This document shows positions 1 through 5,872 of a stretch of 6,405 nucleotides of DNA, piece by piece. The DNA lies in contig JAKANW010000176.1 of NCBI GenBank assembly GCA_021823555.1, positions 1 to 6,405 on the forward strand, in the 5' to 3' direction. The stretch is from Chloroflexota bacterium. GTDB lineage: Bacteria > Chloroflexota > Anaerolineae > Anaerolineales > Villigracilaceae. The translations under genes and the position numbers were made by a program. The first letter of the stretch is position 1, and each line of letters opens with the position of its first letter. The notes under the pieces are model-generated. The model worked only from the letters and a program-made list of their open reading frames with translations, did not search any database and had not been told where the DNA came from.

Positions 1-2028
1 GAAGAACGGCTGTACGCCGGGGGAAAAATTCCCGGTTCCTTCTTCCGCCGCGAGGGGCGCCCCGGCACCGAGGCGATTCTGACCGCCCGCCTGACCGACC
101 GCCCTCTGCGCCCGCTCTTCCAGCACGGAATGCGCAATGAAGTACAGGTGATGATGTTCTCGCTCTCTTCGGATGGCGAAAACCCCATCGACATCCTGTG
201 CATCAACGCGGCTTCTGCCGCCATCATGATCTCGGACATCCCCTGGGGTGGACCGGTGGGCGCGGTGCGCGTGGGACGCGTGGATGGCGAGTTCGTAGTC
301 AACCCGACCTTCAAGGAATTGGACGCCTCCGACCTGGACCTGCGCATCGCAGGAACCCGAGACGCCATCCTCATGGTCGAGTGCGGCGCACAGGAAGTGC
401 CCGAAGATGTGATGGCCGCCGCGCTGGATTTTGGACACAAGTCCATCCAGCCGTTAATCGATCTGCAGCTCCAAATGGCCGCCGAGATTGGGAAACCAAA
501 GCGCGAAGCGACCTTTGCCCTGGCGACCGAGGAACTGAACCAGAAAGTATTCGAGCGCGTCAACGCACCGATGAATGAATTGCTCGACAAACCGCTGAGC
601 AAGGCCGAATTCTACGGCGGCATGGACGAACTGCAAGCGGCGGTCATTGCCGAAATGTGCGTGGAAGGCAACGAAACCGCGCCTGCGCAAAAAGATGTGG
701 CGGCCGCCTTCAGCGAAGCCGAGCACAAGATTGTGCGCGAACGCATTCTCAGCATGGGCAAGCGCCCCGATGGACGCACGCCCACACAGATCCGCCCGAT
801 CTGGTGCGAAGTCGGCATTTCGCCGCGCGCCCACGGCTCAGGCCTGTTCACCCGCGGCGAGACGCAGGTGCTCAGTCTCGCCACGCTGGGCACCCTGGGC
901 GAAGCGCAAGAGATCGACTCGCTCAGCCCGCAGGATACCAAACGCTACATGCACCACTACAACTTTCCTCCGTTCAGCACGGGCGAGGTCAAACCCTTGC
1001 GCGGGCAGAGCCGCCGCGAAGTCGGGCATGGAGCGCTGGCGGAACGCGCCCTCGAACCGGTCATTCCGGCGGAGGAGACGTTCCCCTACACCCTGCGCGT
1101 CGTATCCGAAGTCATGTCGTCCAATGGCTCGACCTCCATGGCCTCCGTCTGCGGTTCGACCCTGTCCCTGATGGACGCGGGCGTGCCGATCAAAGCGCCT
1201 GTGGCCGGCGTAGCAATGGGCCTCATCACCGATGAGACTGGCCGTTACCAAATCCTGACCGACATCCAGGGCACCGAAGATCACCTTGGCGACATGGACT
1301 TCAAAGTGGCCGGCACGAGCAAGGGCATCACAGCCCTGCAAATGGATATCAAAATTTCCGGCTTGAGCGCGCAGATGATGAAAGAGGCGCTCGAACAGGC
1401 GCGCGTGGCGCGGCTGTTCATCCTCGACCAGATGCTGGCTGTGCTCGACAAACCGCGCAGCGAACTGAAACCGCACGCGCCGCGGATCGTCACCGTGAAA
1501 ATCCCGGTGGAGAAGATTGGTGCGCTCATCGGCCCGGGCGGCAAGAACATCCGCTCATTGCAAGAGGAAACCGGCACCAAGATTGATGTACAGGAAGACG
1601 GCACGGTGTACATCGCTTCGACCGATGGTCTCGGCGCAAAGGAAGCCGAGGAACGCGTCAAGTCACTAGGCGAGAACGCCGTGGTCGGCAATATCTACAC
1701 CGGCAAAGTGGTGCGCATCGAAGCCTTCGGCGCGTTCGTGGAAATCCTGCCGGGTGTGGATGGTCTTGTCCACATTTCGCAGCTCGACAGCGAACGCGTC
1801 AACAAGGTGGAGGATGTGGTTGCCATGGGTGATGAGATCACCGTAATGGTGACCGACATCGACCCGCAGGGCAAAATCCGCCTCTCCCGCCAAGCTGTGC
1901 TCGAAGGCTGGACGGCCGAAGAAGCCCGCGAAAAGGACTCGCGCAAGAGCGGTCCCCGTCCGGGCGGCGGCCGCGGCGGCGACCATCGTGGCGGCGGAGA
2001 TCGCCGCGGCGGGCGCGACCGGCACTAA
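1..2028 (+). CDS. pnp: Polyribonucleotide nucleotidyltransferase (PNPase), 5'-truncated by window edge
   Basis: PNPase degrades RNA 3'-to-5' by phosphorolysis, releasing nucleoside diphosphates, as a cytoplasmic trimer often associated with the RNA degradosome. The frame is open from base 1, and residues before the first ATG (base 130) are conserved PNPase sequence, including the FFRR RNA-binding loop at visible residues 14-17, so that ATG is not the start. By comparison with the E. coli protein about 60 N-terminal residues are missing; 675 are visible. Order: first RNase PH domain (about 1-150), helical linker (about 150-240), second RNase PH domain (about 255-490), KH domain with GPGG at 511-514, and S1 domain (about 560-635). 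The active site looks intact: the phosphate-binding STS at 377-379, and Asp427, Asp433 and Lys435 in DHLGDMDFK, matching E. coli Asp486, Asp492 and Lys494. The last 25 or so residues are an Arg/Gly-rich tail with RGG repeats. A terminator follows. Confidence 0.98.
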   Translation, partial: EERLYAGGKIPGSFFRREGRPGTEAILTARLTDRPLRPLFQHGMRNEVQVMMFSLSSDGENPIDILCINAASAAIMISDIPWGGPVGAVRVGRVDGEFVVNPTFKELDASDLDLRIAGTRDAILMVECGAQEVPEDVMAAALDFGHKSIQPLIDLQLQMAAEIGKPKREATFALATEELNQKVFERVNAPMNELLDKPLSKAEFYGGMDELQAAVIAEMCVEGNETAPAQKDVAAAFSEAEHKIVRERILSMGKRPDGRTPTQIRPIWCEVGISPRAHGSGLFTRGETQVLSLATLGTLGEAQEIDSLSPQDTKRYMHHYNFPPFSTGEVKPLRGQSRREVGHGALAERALEPVIPAEETFPYTLRVVSEVMSSNGSTSMASVCGSTLSLMDAGVPIKAPVAGVAMGLITDETGRYQILTDIQGTEDHLGDMDFKVAGTSKGITALQMDIKISGLSAQMMKEALEQARVARLFILDQMLAVLDKPRSELKPHAPRIVTVKIPVEKIGALIGPGGKNIRSLQEETGTKIDVQEDGTVYIASTDGLGAKEAEERVKSLGENAVVGNIYTGKVVRIEAFGAFVEILPGVDGLVHISQLDSERVNKVEDVVAMGDEITVMVTDIDPQGKIRLSRQAVLEGWTAEEAREKDSRKSGPRPGGGRGGDHRGGGDRRGGRDRH

Positions 2029-2038
2029 ATCCCGCAGA

Positions 2039-2067
2039 TAGACAACCAGCGCGTAAACAAGTAAACT
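2039..2067 (+). promoter_or_regulatory. Candidate sigma-70-type promoter for the MFS gene
   Basis: TAGACA (2039-2044, five of six matches to TTGACA) is followed after exactly 17 bases by TAAACT (2062-2067, four of six matches to TATAAT). Transcription would begin near 2074, inside the ascending arm of the pnp terminator. This leaves a leader of roughly 57 bases before the MFS start and stops the new transcript from forming the full hairpin. The boxes are imperfect and the region is short, so chance remains possible. Confidence 0.35.
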
Positions 2068-2096
2068 AAACGGACGGAGGCAACTTCGTCCGTTTT
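2068..2096 (+). terminator. Rho-independent terminator of pnp
   Basis: A 12-bp stem (2068-2079 with 2084-2095) closes a GCAA tetraloop at 2080-2083. The outer nine pairs, AAACGGACG with CGTCCGTTT, are perfect, followed by one G-U wobble, A-U and G-C. The descending arm ends in TTTT (2093-2096), and the ascending arm starts with AAA, so a partly bidirectional terminator is conceivable. It sits 39 bases after the pnp stop codon. The U tract is short, but the stem and GNRA loop make the call good. Confidence 0.8.
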
Positions 2097-2130
2097 CATC
2101 TCTCGGCGCATCCAGCGCAAAAATCAATCC

Positions 2131-3378
2131 ATGAATTCCATTTCTGAAACCCATCCCTTCCGTTACCCGCGCCAGTTTTGGCTGATGATTGCGGGCATCG
2201 TCATCAGCACGGCCGGCAGCAGCATGATCTGGCCGTTCATCCTCATCTACGTCAGCAACAAACTGCACCTGCCGCTCAGCACGGTGGCTACGCTCATCAC
2301 CATCAACGCCGGCACGGGGCTGTTCTCCTCCTTCGTCGCCGGCACGCTGGCTGACCGAATCGGGCGCAAATTCGTGATGAACATCAGCCTGACCATCACC
2401 GGCCTGGCTTACTTCTTCCTGATGCGTGCCGATACCTATTCGCAATTTGCCGTGTTGATGGTGGTCATCGGCCTCTCCAACCCGCTCTATCAGGTAGGCG
2501 CCGATGCCATGCTGGCCGATATGATCCCGTCCGACCACCGCACCGACGCCTACGCCATCAACCGCATTGCCAACAACGCGGCTTTTGCGCTCGGCCCGGC
2601 GGTGGGCGGCTTCCTCGCAGCGCGTTCCTACGATTTTGCCTTCTACGGCGCGACGATCGGATTTTTGGCATACAGCTTTTTGCTTTTCTTCCTGGCACGC
2701 GAAACATTGGACCGAACACTTCTAAAAAAAGAAGAAACGTCAGCCGATCAAAAGACGGACCCGCAAAGCGGATATGCAACAGTCATTCGCGACAGCAGTT
2801 ACATGGTTTTTTTGCTGGCTATCGCGGTCGGCTTGATCGCACCGAGCCTGTTGTGGATTTTGCTGCCGGTTTACACCAAAACCAACTTTGGCCTCATTGA
2901 AAGTCAATACGGCTGGATTCCCACCACCAACGCCATCATGTGCGTGTTCGTCCAATATTTTGTCACCCGCATCACGCGCCGCTATCGCGCCCTGCCCGTG
3001 CTGGCAGTGGGCATGTTGATCTACGCACTCGGCACGGGGTCGGTGGCGCTCATGAACGGTTTTTGGGGCTTCTGGCTAAGCATGGTGATCCTGACCTTCG
3101 GCGAACTCACACTCGTCCCCACCGCCAGCAAATACGTGGCTGACCGCGCCCCCGCCGACGCGCGCGGCCGCTACATGTCCTTGTATTGGATTGGCTGGGG
3201 CGTGTCCCGCGCAGCCGCGCCGCTGATCGGCGGTTACTTGAACGACGCCGTCGCGCCGCGAGCCATTTGGATTGGCGGACTGATCCTTGGGGTGGTCAGC
3301 ACGATCGGCTTGTTCATGCTTTCGAGCCGGGACCGCGCCTTCGAAGCCGCCCCGATTCTTTCCCAGCCCGAGGTTTGA
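2131..3378 (+). CDS. Major facilitator superfamily (MFS) transporter, drug/metabolite exporter-like
   Basis: A 415-residue inner-membrane secondary transporter with the standard MFS plan. Six hydrophobic helices (about residues 15-188) and six more (about 225-397) are separated by a charged cytoplasmic loop (about 190-222) rich in Lys, Glu and Asp. The MFS signature motif A lies between helices 2 and 3 as GTLADRIGRK (71-80). A second MFS-like segment, RIANNAAFALGPAVGG (145-160), opens helix 5 and contains the GPxxGG type of motif seen in drug:H+ antiporters. Family knowledge suggests proton-driven export of a small molecule; the substrate cannot be read from sequence. The ATG at 2131 is preferred because the next in-frame Met (residue 19) would remove part of helix 1. 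No Shine-Dalgarno precedes it, so initiation may be leaderless or weak. The loop coding region near 2720-2770 is locally A-rich, which fits its Lys/Glu content. Confidence 0.93.
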   Translation: MNSISETHPFRYPRQFWLMIAGIVISTAGSSMIWPFILIYVSNKLHLPLSTVATLITINAGTGLFSSFVAGTLADRIGRKFVMNISLTITGLAYFFLMRADTYSQFAVLMVVIGLSNPLYQVGADAMLADMIPSDHRTDAYAINRIANNAAFALGPAVGGFLAARSYDFAFYGATIGFLAYSFLLFFLARETLDRTLLKKEETSADQKTDPQSGYATVIRDSSYMVFLLAIAVGLIAPSLLWILLPVYTKTNFGLIESQYGWIPTTNAIMCVFVQYFVTRITRRYRALPVLAVGMLIYALGTGSVALMNGFWGFWLSMVILTFGELTLVPTASKYVADRAPADARGRYMSLYWIGWGVSRAAAPLIGGYLNDAVAPRAIWIGGLILGVVSTIGLFMLSSRDRAFEAAPILSQPEV

Positions 3379-3515
3379 TTCGGCCCATTCAGAGGGATAC
3401 ATCGCACCGGACCGTAAAGCGGATTCTGCCAACGAAGTTTTTTCTCCATTTTGTGTGACCCAATCCACCGCCATGCAACGCGCTCTGTATTGACTACGCG
3501 CAGAAAGGACATTCC
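3379..3515 (+). promoter_or_regulatory. MFS-GrpB intergenic spacer with strong RBS for GrpB
   Basis: This 137-base spacer holds AGAAAGGA at 3502-3509, six bases before the ATG at 3516, a clear Shine-Dalgarno that fixes the GrpB start. I see no convincing terminator: the run of six T at 3438-3443 lacks a good stem before it. I also see no convincing -35/-10 pair, so read-through from the MFS gene is possible. Confidence 0.6.
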
Positions 3516-4085
3516 ATGAAAATTATCATCGCCGACTACAACCCGCAATGGCCGGTCCTCTTCGAACAGGAAAAAGCGCACTTGACCGAGGCGCTTGGTG
3601 AGCACTTCTTCTGCATCGAACACATCGGTTCCACCTCCGTGCCGGGACTGGGTGCCAAGCCGATCATTGACATCATGATCGCCGTCCGGTCGTTGGAGGA
3701 GGCTGACCAATTTTGTATCCAGCCCATCGTCAAGATGGGATACGTTTACATGCAGGAGTTCGAGCAGGAGACACCCCAACGGCGTTTCTTCCGCAAGACG
3801 ACCGCCGAAGGCGTCCGCACGCATCACATTCACATGGTGAAATTGGACAGCAAGTGGTGGCGCGACCACCTGCTCTTCCGCGATTATCTGCGCGTCCACG
3901 CTGAAGCACGCCGCACCTACGAAACCTACAAACGTCAACTGGCAGAGCGCGAGTGGAACGAAAGCAGTGATTACTCCGAAGCAAAAACGGACTTCATTTT
4001 GAAGATAATGGAAGAGGCACGGGCGTGGCAGGAAGAACAGACTGCCGAAAAAATAGTTTTATTTGGAAGCAAGAGTCGCAAGTGA
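3516..4085 (+). CDS. GrpB family protein (UPF0157, nucleotidyltransferase fold)
   Basis: A 189-residue soluble protein of the GrpB/UPF0157 family, which belongs to the nucleotidyltransferase superfamily; the physiological reaction is not established. The family signature is clear: HIGSTSVPGLGAKPIIDIMI at 36-55, with the GS pair at 38-39 and the acidic Asp52 in the position expected of a polymerase-beta-type active site. Further conserved-looking parts are RRFFRK (89-94), HHIHMV (103-108) and WWRDHLLFRDYLR (114-126). The C-terminal part is helical and charged (about 127-175). The last 14 residues (176-189) look like a non-conserved tail. The start is supported by a strong Shine-Dalgarno. The gene ends in TGA followed by C, and the same frame then stays open for 73 more codons into a methyltransferase-like remnant, so the tail and stop lie at the edge of a decayed region. 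Confidence 0.93.
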   Translation: MKIIIADYNPQWPVLFEQEKAHLTEALGEHFFCIEHIGSTSVPGLGAKPIIDIMIAVRSLEEADQFCIQPIVKMGYVYMQEFEQETPQRRFFRKTTAEGVRTHHIHMVKLDSKWWRDHLLFRDYLRVHAEARRTYETYKRQLAEREWNESSDYSEAKTDFILKIMEEARAWQEEQTAEKIVLFGSKSRK

Positions 4086-4307
4086 CCGGCATTGGAGGGT
4101 CAACTGGGCAGGCAGTTCAGCATCGAAGTGACTATCCAGCAGTGCCACAAATTGATCCAGGATGGCCCGCACAAATACCTGCACCACCTGCACTACATGG
4201 GCATTCTCACTTTCTTTTTGGGCATTTCGGCCGCCTTCCGCTCCCTGCTGACCATCGCCCTGGCGTTCTTCCTTTTCGCCTGGCGCATCGGTGCGGAAGA
4301 AGCTTAA
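4086..4307 (+). pseudogene. Fragment of an ICMT/PEMT-like membrane methyltransferase (remnant)
   Basis: In the GrpB frame, directly after its TGA, there is a 73-codon open stretch with no ATG near its beginning; TTG at 4092 would be the only early start and has no good ribosome-binding site. The peptide resembles the central-to-C-terminal part of isoprenylcysteine carboxyl methyltransferase or phospholipid methyltransferase-like proteins. LGRQFS and VTIQ are followed by a GP-x-x-Y stretch and YMG, then two hydrophobic segments (about residues 36-67 counted from the TTG) and RIGAEEA. The family's SAM-site motif, normally RHP within Y-x-x-RHP-x-Y-x-G, reads HHL here (4182-4190). The usual C-terminal part after the Glu-Glu pair is absent, as are the N-terminal helices. 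I infer a dead fragment truncated at both ends. A small membrane protein of about 71 residues is the alternative. Confidence 0.6.
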
Positions 4308-4500
4308 TGAAATAGGTGTTTGGCGAGGAATGGGACGCAAAAGCAACAATCTGACCGCCGCCTCGCTCGGTATTTCGGTCCGCACGCTGGAATTCCACTT
4401 GAAGAATATTTACGCCAAAAACCAGGTGAGTTCGCATGTAGAGCTGATTTTGAAGCTGGGGAACAACACCACCAGGGTTGGGGCGCATCTTTCAAAGTAA
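4291..4500 (+). pseudogene. Remnant of a LuxR-type helix-turn-helix regulator
   Basis: The frame starting at the GTG at 4291 encodes 69 residues whose middle is an unmistakable LuxR/GerE DNA-binding helix pair: AASLGISVRTLEFHLKNIYAK, followed by QVSSHVELILKLG. Compared with the family pattern, the first helix region (usually LTxREREVLxLxAxGxSNxEIA) is about three residues short and garbled, with Glu-Ile of xEIA replaced by Leu-Thr. It overlaps the preceding methyltransferase fragment by 17 bases in a different frame and has no plausible Shine-Dalgarno at a proper distance. After its stop, the next frame reads on as VTVSIVGKELEMKN and stays open to 4595, which could be the displaced C-terminal tail. 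I infer a decayed gene with at least one frameshift. A minimal HTH-only protein starting at 4291 or at the ATG at 4330 cannot be excluded. Confidence 0.6.
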
Positions 4501-4529
4501 CTGTCTCTATCGTCGGTAAGGAGCTAGAA

Positions 4530-4595
4530 ATGAAAAATCTTTTGAGCACTAGGCATGCGCCAGTTAGAGTGGTCATCGGGCGAATGGTATTTTAG
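4530..4595 (+). CDS. 21-codon small ORF with strong RBS (possible leader peptide)
   Basis: AAGGAG (4518-4523) stands six bases before an ATG at 4530, the best Shine-Dalgarno in the window. It opens a 21-residue ORF, MKNLLSTRHAPVRVVIGRMVF, ending in TAG at 4593-4595. It lies about 30 bases before the -35 box of the candidate promoter for the reductase, so it would not be on that promoter's transcript. The peptide is basic with a short hydrophobic stretch and resembles no family I know. The same frame continues from the LuxR remnant upstream, so it may be only the tail of that dead gene with a chance ribosome-binding site. Confidence 0.25.
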   Translation: MKNLLSTRHAPVRVVIGRMVF

Positions 4596-4622
4596 CTCAC
4601 ACCAACATCCGACGAGGTGTGG

Positions 4623-4663
4623 TCGTTGCATTCGTTCTTTTGTGGGGGTATCATATGCAACGA
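4623..4663. repeat. Perfect 9-bp inverted repeat around the reductase promoter (operator-like)
   Basis: The left arm TCGTTGCAT (4623-4631) is the exact reverse complement of the right arm ATGCAACGA (4655-4663). The 23-base gap gives equal phases 32 bases apart, close to three helical turns. The left arm contains the candidate -35 box and the right arm begins immediately after the candidate -10 box. This layout would suit a dimeric regulator or a looped pair of half-sites. One 9-bp inverted repeat with a gap of this size is not very unlikely by chance in several kilobases, so its position is the main argument. Confidence 0.4.
4626..4654 (+). promoter_or_regulatory. Candidate sigma-70-type promoter for the aldo/keto reductase
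   Basis: TTGCAT (4626-4631) and TATCAT (4649-4654, five of six matches to TATAAT) are separated by exactly 17 bases. Transcription would start near 4661, leaving a leader of about 32 bases that contains GGAG at 4682-4685, seven bases before the reductase ATG. The surrounding DNA is AT-richer than the coding regions. The -35 box is weak (TTG only). Confidence 0.5.
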
Positions 4664-4692
4664 AATCCAATCATCATTACTGGAGACAAAAC

Positions 4693-5664
4693 ATGGAATA
4701 CACACAACGTGGACGAACCGGCTTGAGCGTGTCACGCGTATGCTTGGGGACAATGAACTTCGGCCCGCAAACCACCGAAACAGACGCCTTCGCGATCATG
4801 GACAAGGCGCATGAATTGGGAATCAACTTCTTCGATACCGCCAACGTCTACGGGCGGAACATGGGCAAGGGATTTTCCGAGCAGGTCATTGGGCGCTGGT
4901 TCGCCAAGGGCGGAGGCCGGCGCGCGAAGACGGTCATCGCCACCAAGGTCTACAACATCATGGGCAACTGGCCCAACCAATCGCGGCTCTCCGCCTACCA
5001 CATCCGCGAAGCCTGCGACGCATCCCTCCAGCGCTTACAGACCGACCACATTGACCTGTACCAGATGCACCACATTTACCGTCTCGCCCCTTGGGAGGAA
5101 ATCTATCAAGCCATGGAAACGCTTGTGCAGCAGGGAAAGGTGCTCTACGTAGGCTCATCCAATTTTGCGGGCTGGCACATTGCCAAGGCGCAGGAGGCCG
5201 CCAAGGCGCGTCACTTTTTGGGGCTGGTGAGCGAGCAAAGCCTGTACAACCTCAAGGATCGCATGGTCGAATTGGAAGTGATCCCTGCCTGCAAGGATTA
5301 CGGACTCGGCTTGCTCCCGTGGAGTCCGCTGGCGGGCGGATTGTTGGGCGGCGTGTTGCAGAAGATCAAAGAAGGCCGGCGCGCATCCAAAGATATGCAA
5401 AATGACATCAAGAAATATCGTCCGCAGCTGGAAGCCTGGGAAAAATTCTGCAAACAGATAGGCGAGAAACCCGCCGATGTGGCGCTGGCCTGGCTCCTGA
5501 CTAACCCCGTCGTGACCGCACCAATCCTCGGCCCGCGCACGCTGGAGCAGCTGACCGGCAGTCTGCGCGCGCTCAAGATCAAATTCAGCAAAGTCGAACT
5601 GGCCAAGCTGGACGAAATCTGGCCGGGCCCCGGCGGCGAAGCGCCGGAGGCGTATGCCTGGTAA
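4693..5664 (+). CDS. Aldo/keto reductase (NADPH-dependent oxidoreductase)
   Basis: A 323-residue cytosolic (alpha/beta)8-barrel oxidoreductase; the family reduces aldehydes or ketones to alcohols with NAD(P)H. The catalytic tetrad is visible: Asp48 and Tyr53 in FDTANVYG, Lys85 in ATKV, and His126 in DLYQMH. Cofactor-binding parts are present: SSNFAG (155-160), SEQSLYN (180-186), WSPLAGG (210-216), and the C-terminal phosphate-binding stretch ILGPRTLEQL (278-287). The N-terminal pattern with GRTGLSVSRVCLGTMNFG is typical of the bacterial YajO/YghZ/general stress 69-like group; length is normal. The start at 4693 is chosen because GGAG lies seven bases upstream and the family match begins there. 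The frame is open back to an ATG at 4555, but that extension is unlike the family and crosses the promoter. The substrate is not readable from sequence. The next gene overlaps its 3' end. Confidence 0.95.
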   Translation: MEYTQRGRTGLSVSRVCLGTMNFGPQTTETDAFAIMDKAHELGINFFDTANVYGRNMGKGFSEQVIGRWFAKGGGRRAKTVIATKVYNIMGNWPNQSRLSAYHIREACDASLQRLQTDHIDLYQMHHIYRLAPWEEIYQAMETLVQQGKVLYVGSSNFAGWHIAKAQEAAKARHFLGLVSEQSLYNLKDRMVELEVIPACKDYGLGLLPWSPLAGGLLGGVLQKIKEGRRASKDMQNDIKKYRPQLEAWEKFCKQIGEKPADVALAWLLTNPVVTAPILGPRTLEQLTGSLRALKIKFSKVELAKLDEIWPGPGGEAPEAYAW

Positions 5665-5842
5665 GATGAAAAAACTCTTTGCATCCCTCCTGACATTCAT
5701 TTCGAATCTCACCGCGCGTCCCTCAGACAAAAAGAAACCGCAGCCGCCAGTCCGCTGCTCGTTTTGCGGCGAGACAGGTCATGAAGAAAAAGACTGTCAA
5801 AAGGCCGCGAAGTACAAGCTATTCAACGTGGACCGGGAATGA
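5654..5842 (+). CDS. Small CCHC zinc-knuckle protein
   Basis: A 62-residue protein if started at the ATG at 5654, or 58 if started at the in-frame ATG at 5666. The first start overlaps the reductase stop by 11 bases; the second lies one base after it. GGAGG at 5646-5650 is only 3 bases from the first ATG and 15 from the second, so the start is undecided; translational coupling to the reductase is likely either way. CSFCGETGHEEKDC (35-48) fits C-x2-C-x4-H-x4-C exactly, the retroviral-type zinc knuckle known in other proteins for binding single-stranded RNA or DNA. Before it lies a hydrophobic or amphipathic N-terminus (about 7-20, possible membrane contact) and a Lys/Pro linker (24-33). The C-terminal tail is Lys-rich. 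Its function is unknown to me; nucleic-acid binding is inferred from the motif alone. Confidence 0.8.
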   Translation: MPGKMKKLFASLLTFISNLTARPSDKKKPQPPVRCSFCGETGHEEKDCQKAAKYKLFNVDRE

Positions 5843-5872
5843 GCAGAGTTAACTCCCCCGCTCATATTTTTT
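5840..5872 (+). terminator. Weak candidate terminator between convergent genes
   Basis: TGAGC (5840-5844) can pair with GCTCA (5860-5864) around a 15-base loop, followed within two bases by a T-rich run (5867-5872). The loop carries the perfect 10-base palindrome GAGTTAACTC (5846-5855). It begins at the stop codon of the zinc-knuckle gene and lies partly within the end of the opposing acetyltransferase gene, whose Lys codons account for the T-rich run on this strand. The stem is short, so this is a weak call. Confidence 0.3.

Noticed and set aside
130..132. ATG at 130 as the PNPase start
   Set aside because: The frame is open to base 1 and the upstream residues ([14 protein letters not shown]) are conserved core PNPase sequence, so the gene begins outside the window.
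1666..2538. Long minus-strand ORF of 290 codons across the end of pnp and the start of the MFS gene
   Set aside because: It is antisense to two well-recognised genes, shows no recognisable domain, and long antisense frames are expected in GC-rich coding DNA.
3234..3938. Minus-strand ORF of 234 codons across the MFS/GrpB junction
   Set aside because: It overlaps the clear MFS and GrpB genes antisense and its peptide resembles no family; treated as a shadow frame.
4598..4621. Hairpin CACACC...GGTGTG as a terminator or riboswitch element
   Set aside because: The stem is only six base pairs with a 12-base loop and is not followed by a T tract; it fits chance.
4555..4692. 46-residue N-terminal extension of the aldo/keto reductase from the ATG at 4555
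   Set aside because: The extension does not resemble the family, crosses a candidate promoter, and the ATG at 4693 has GGAG at good spacing where the family homology begins.
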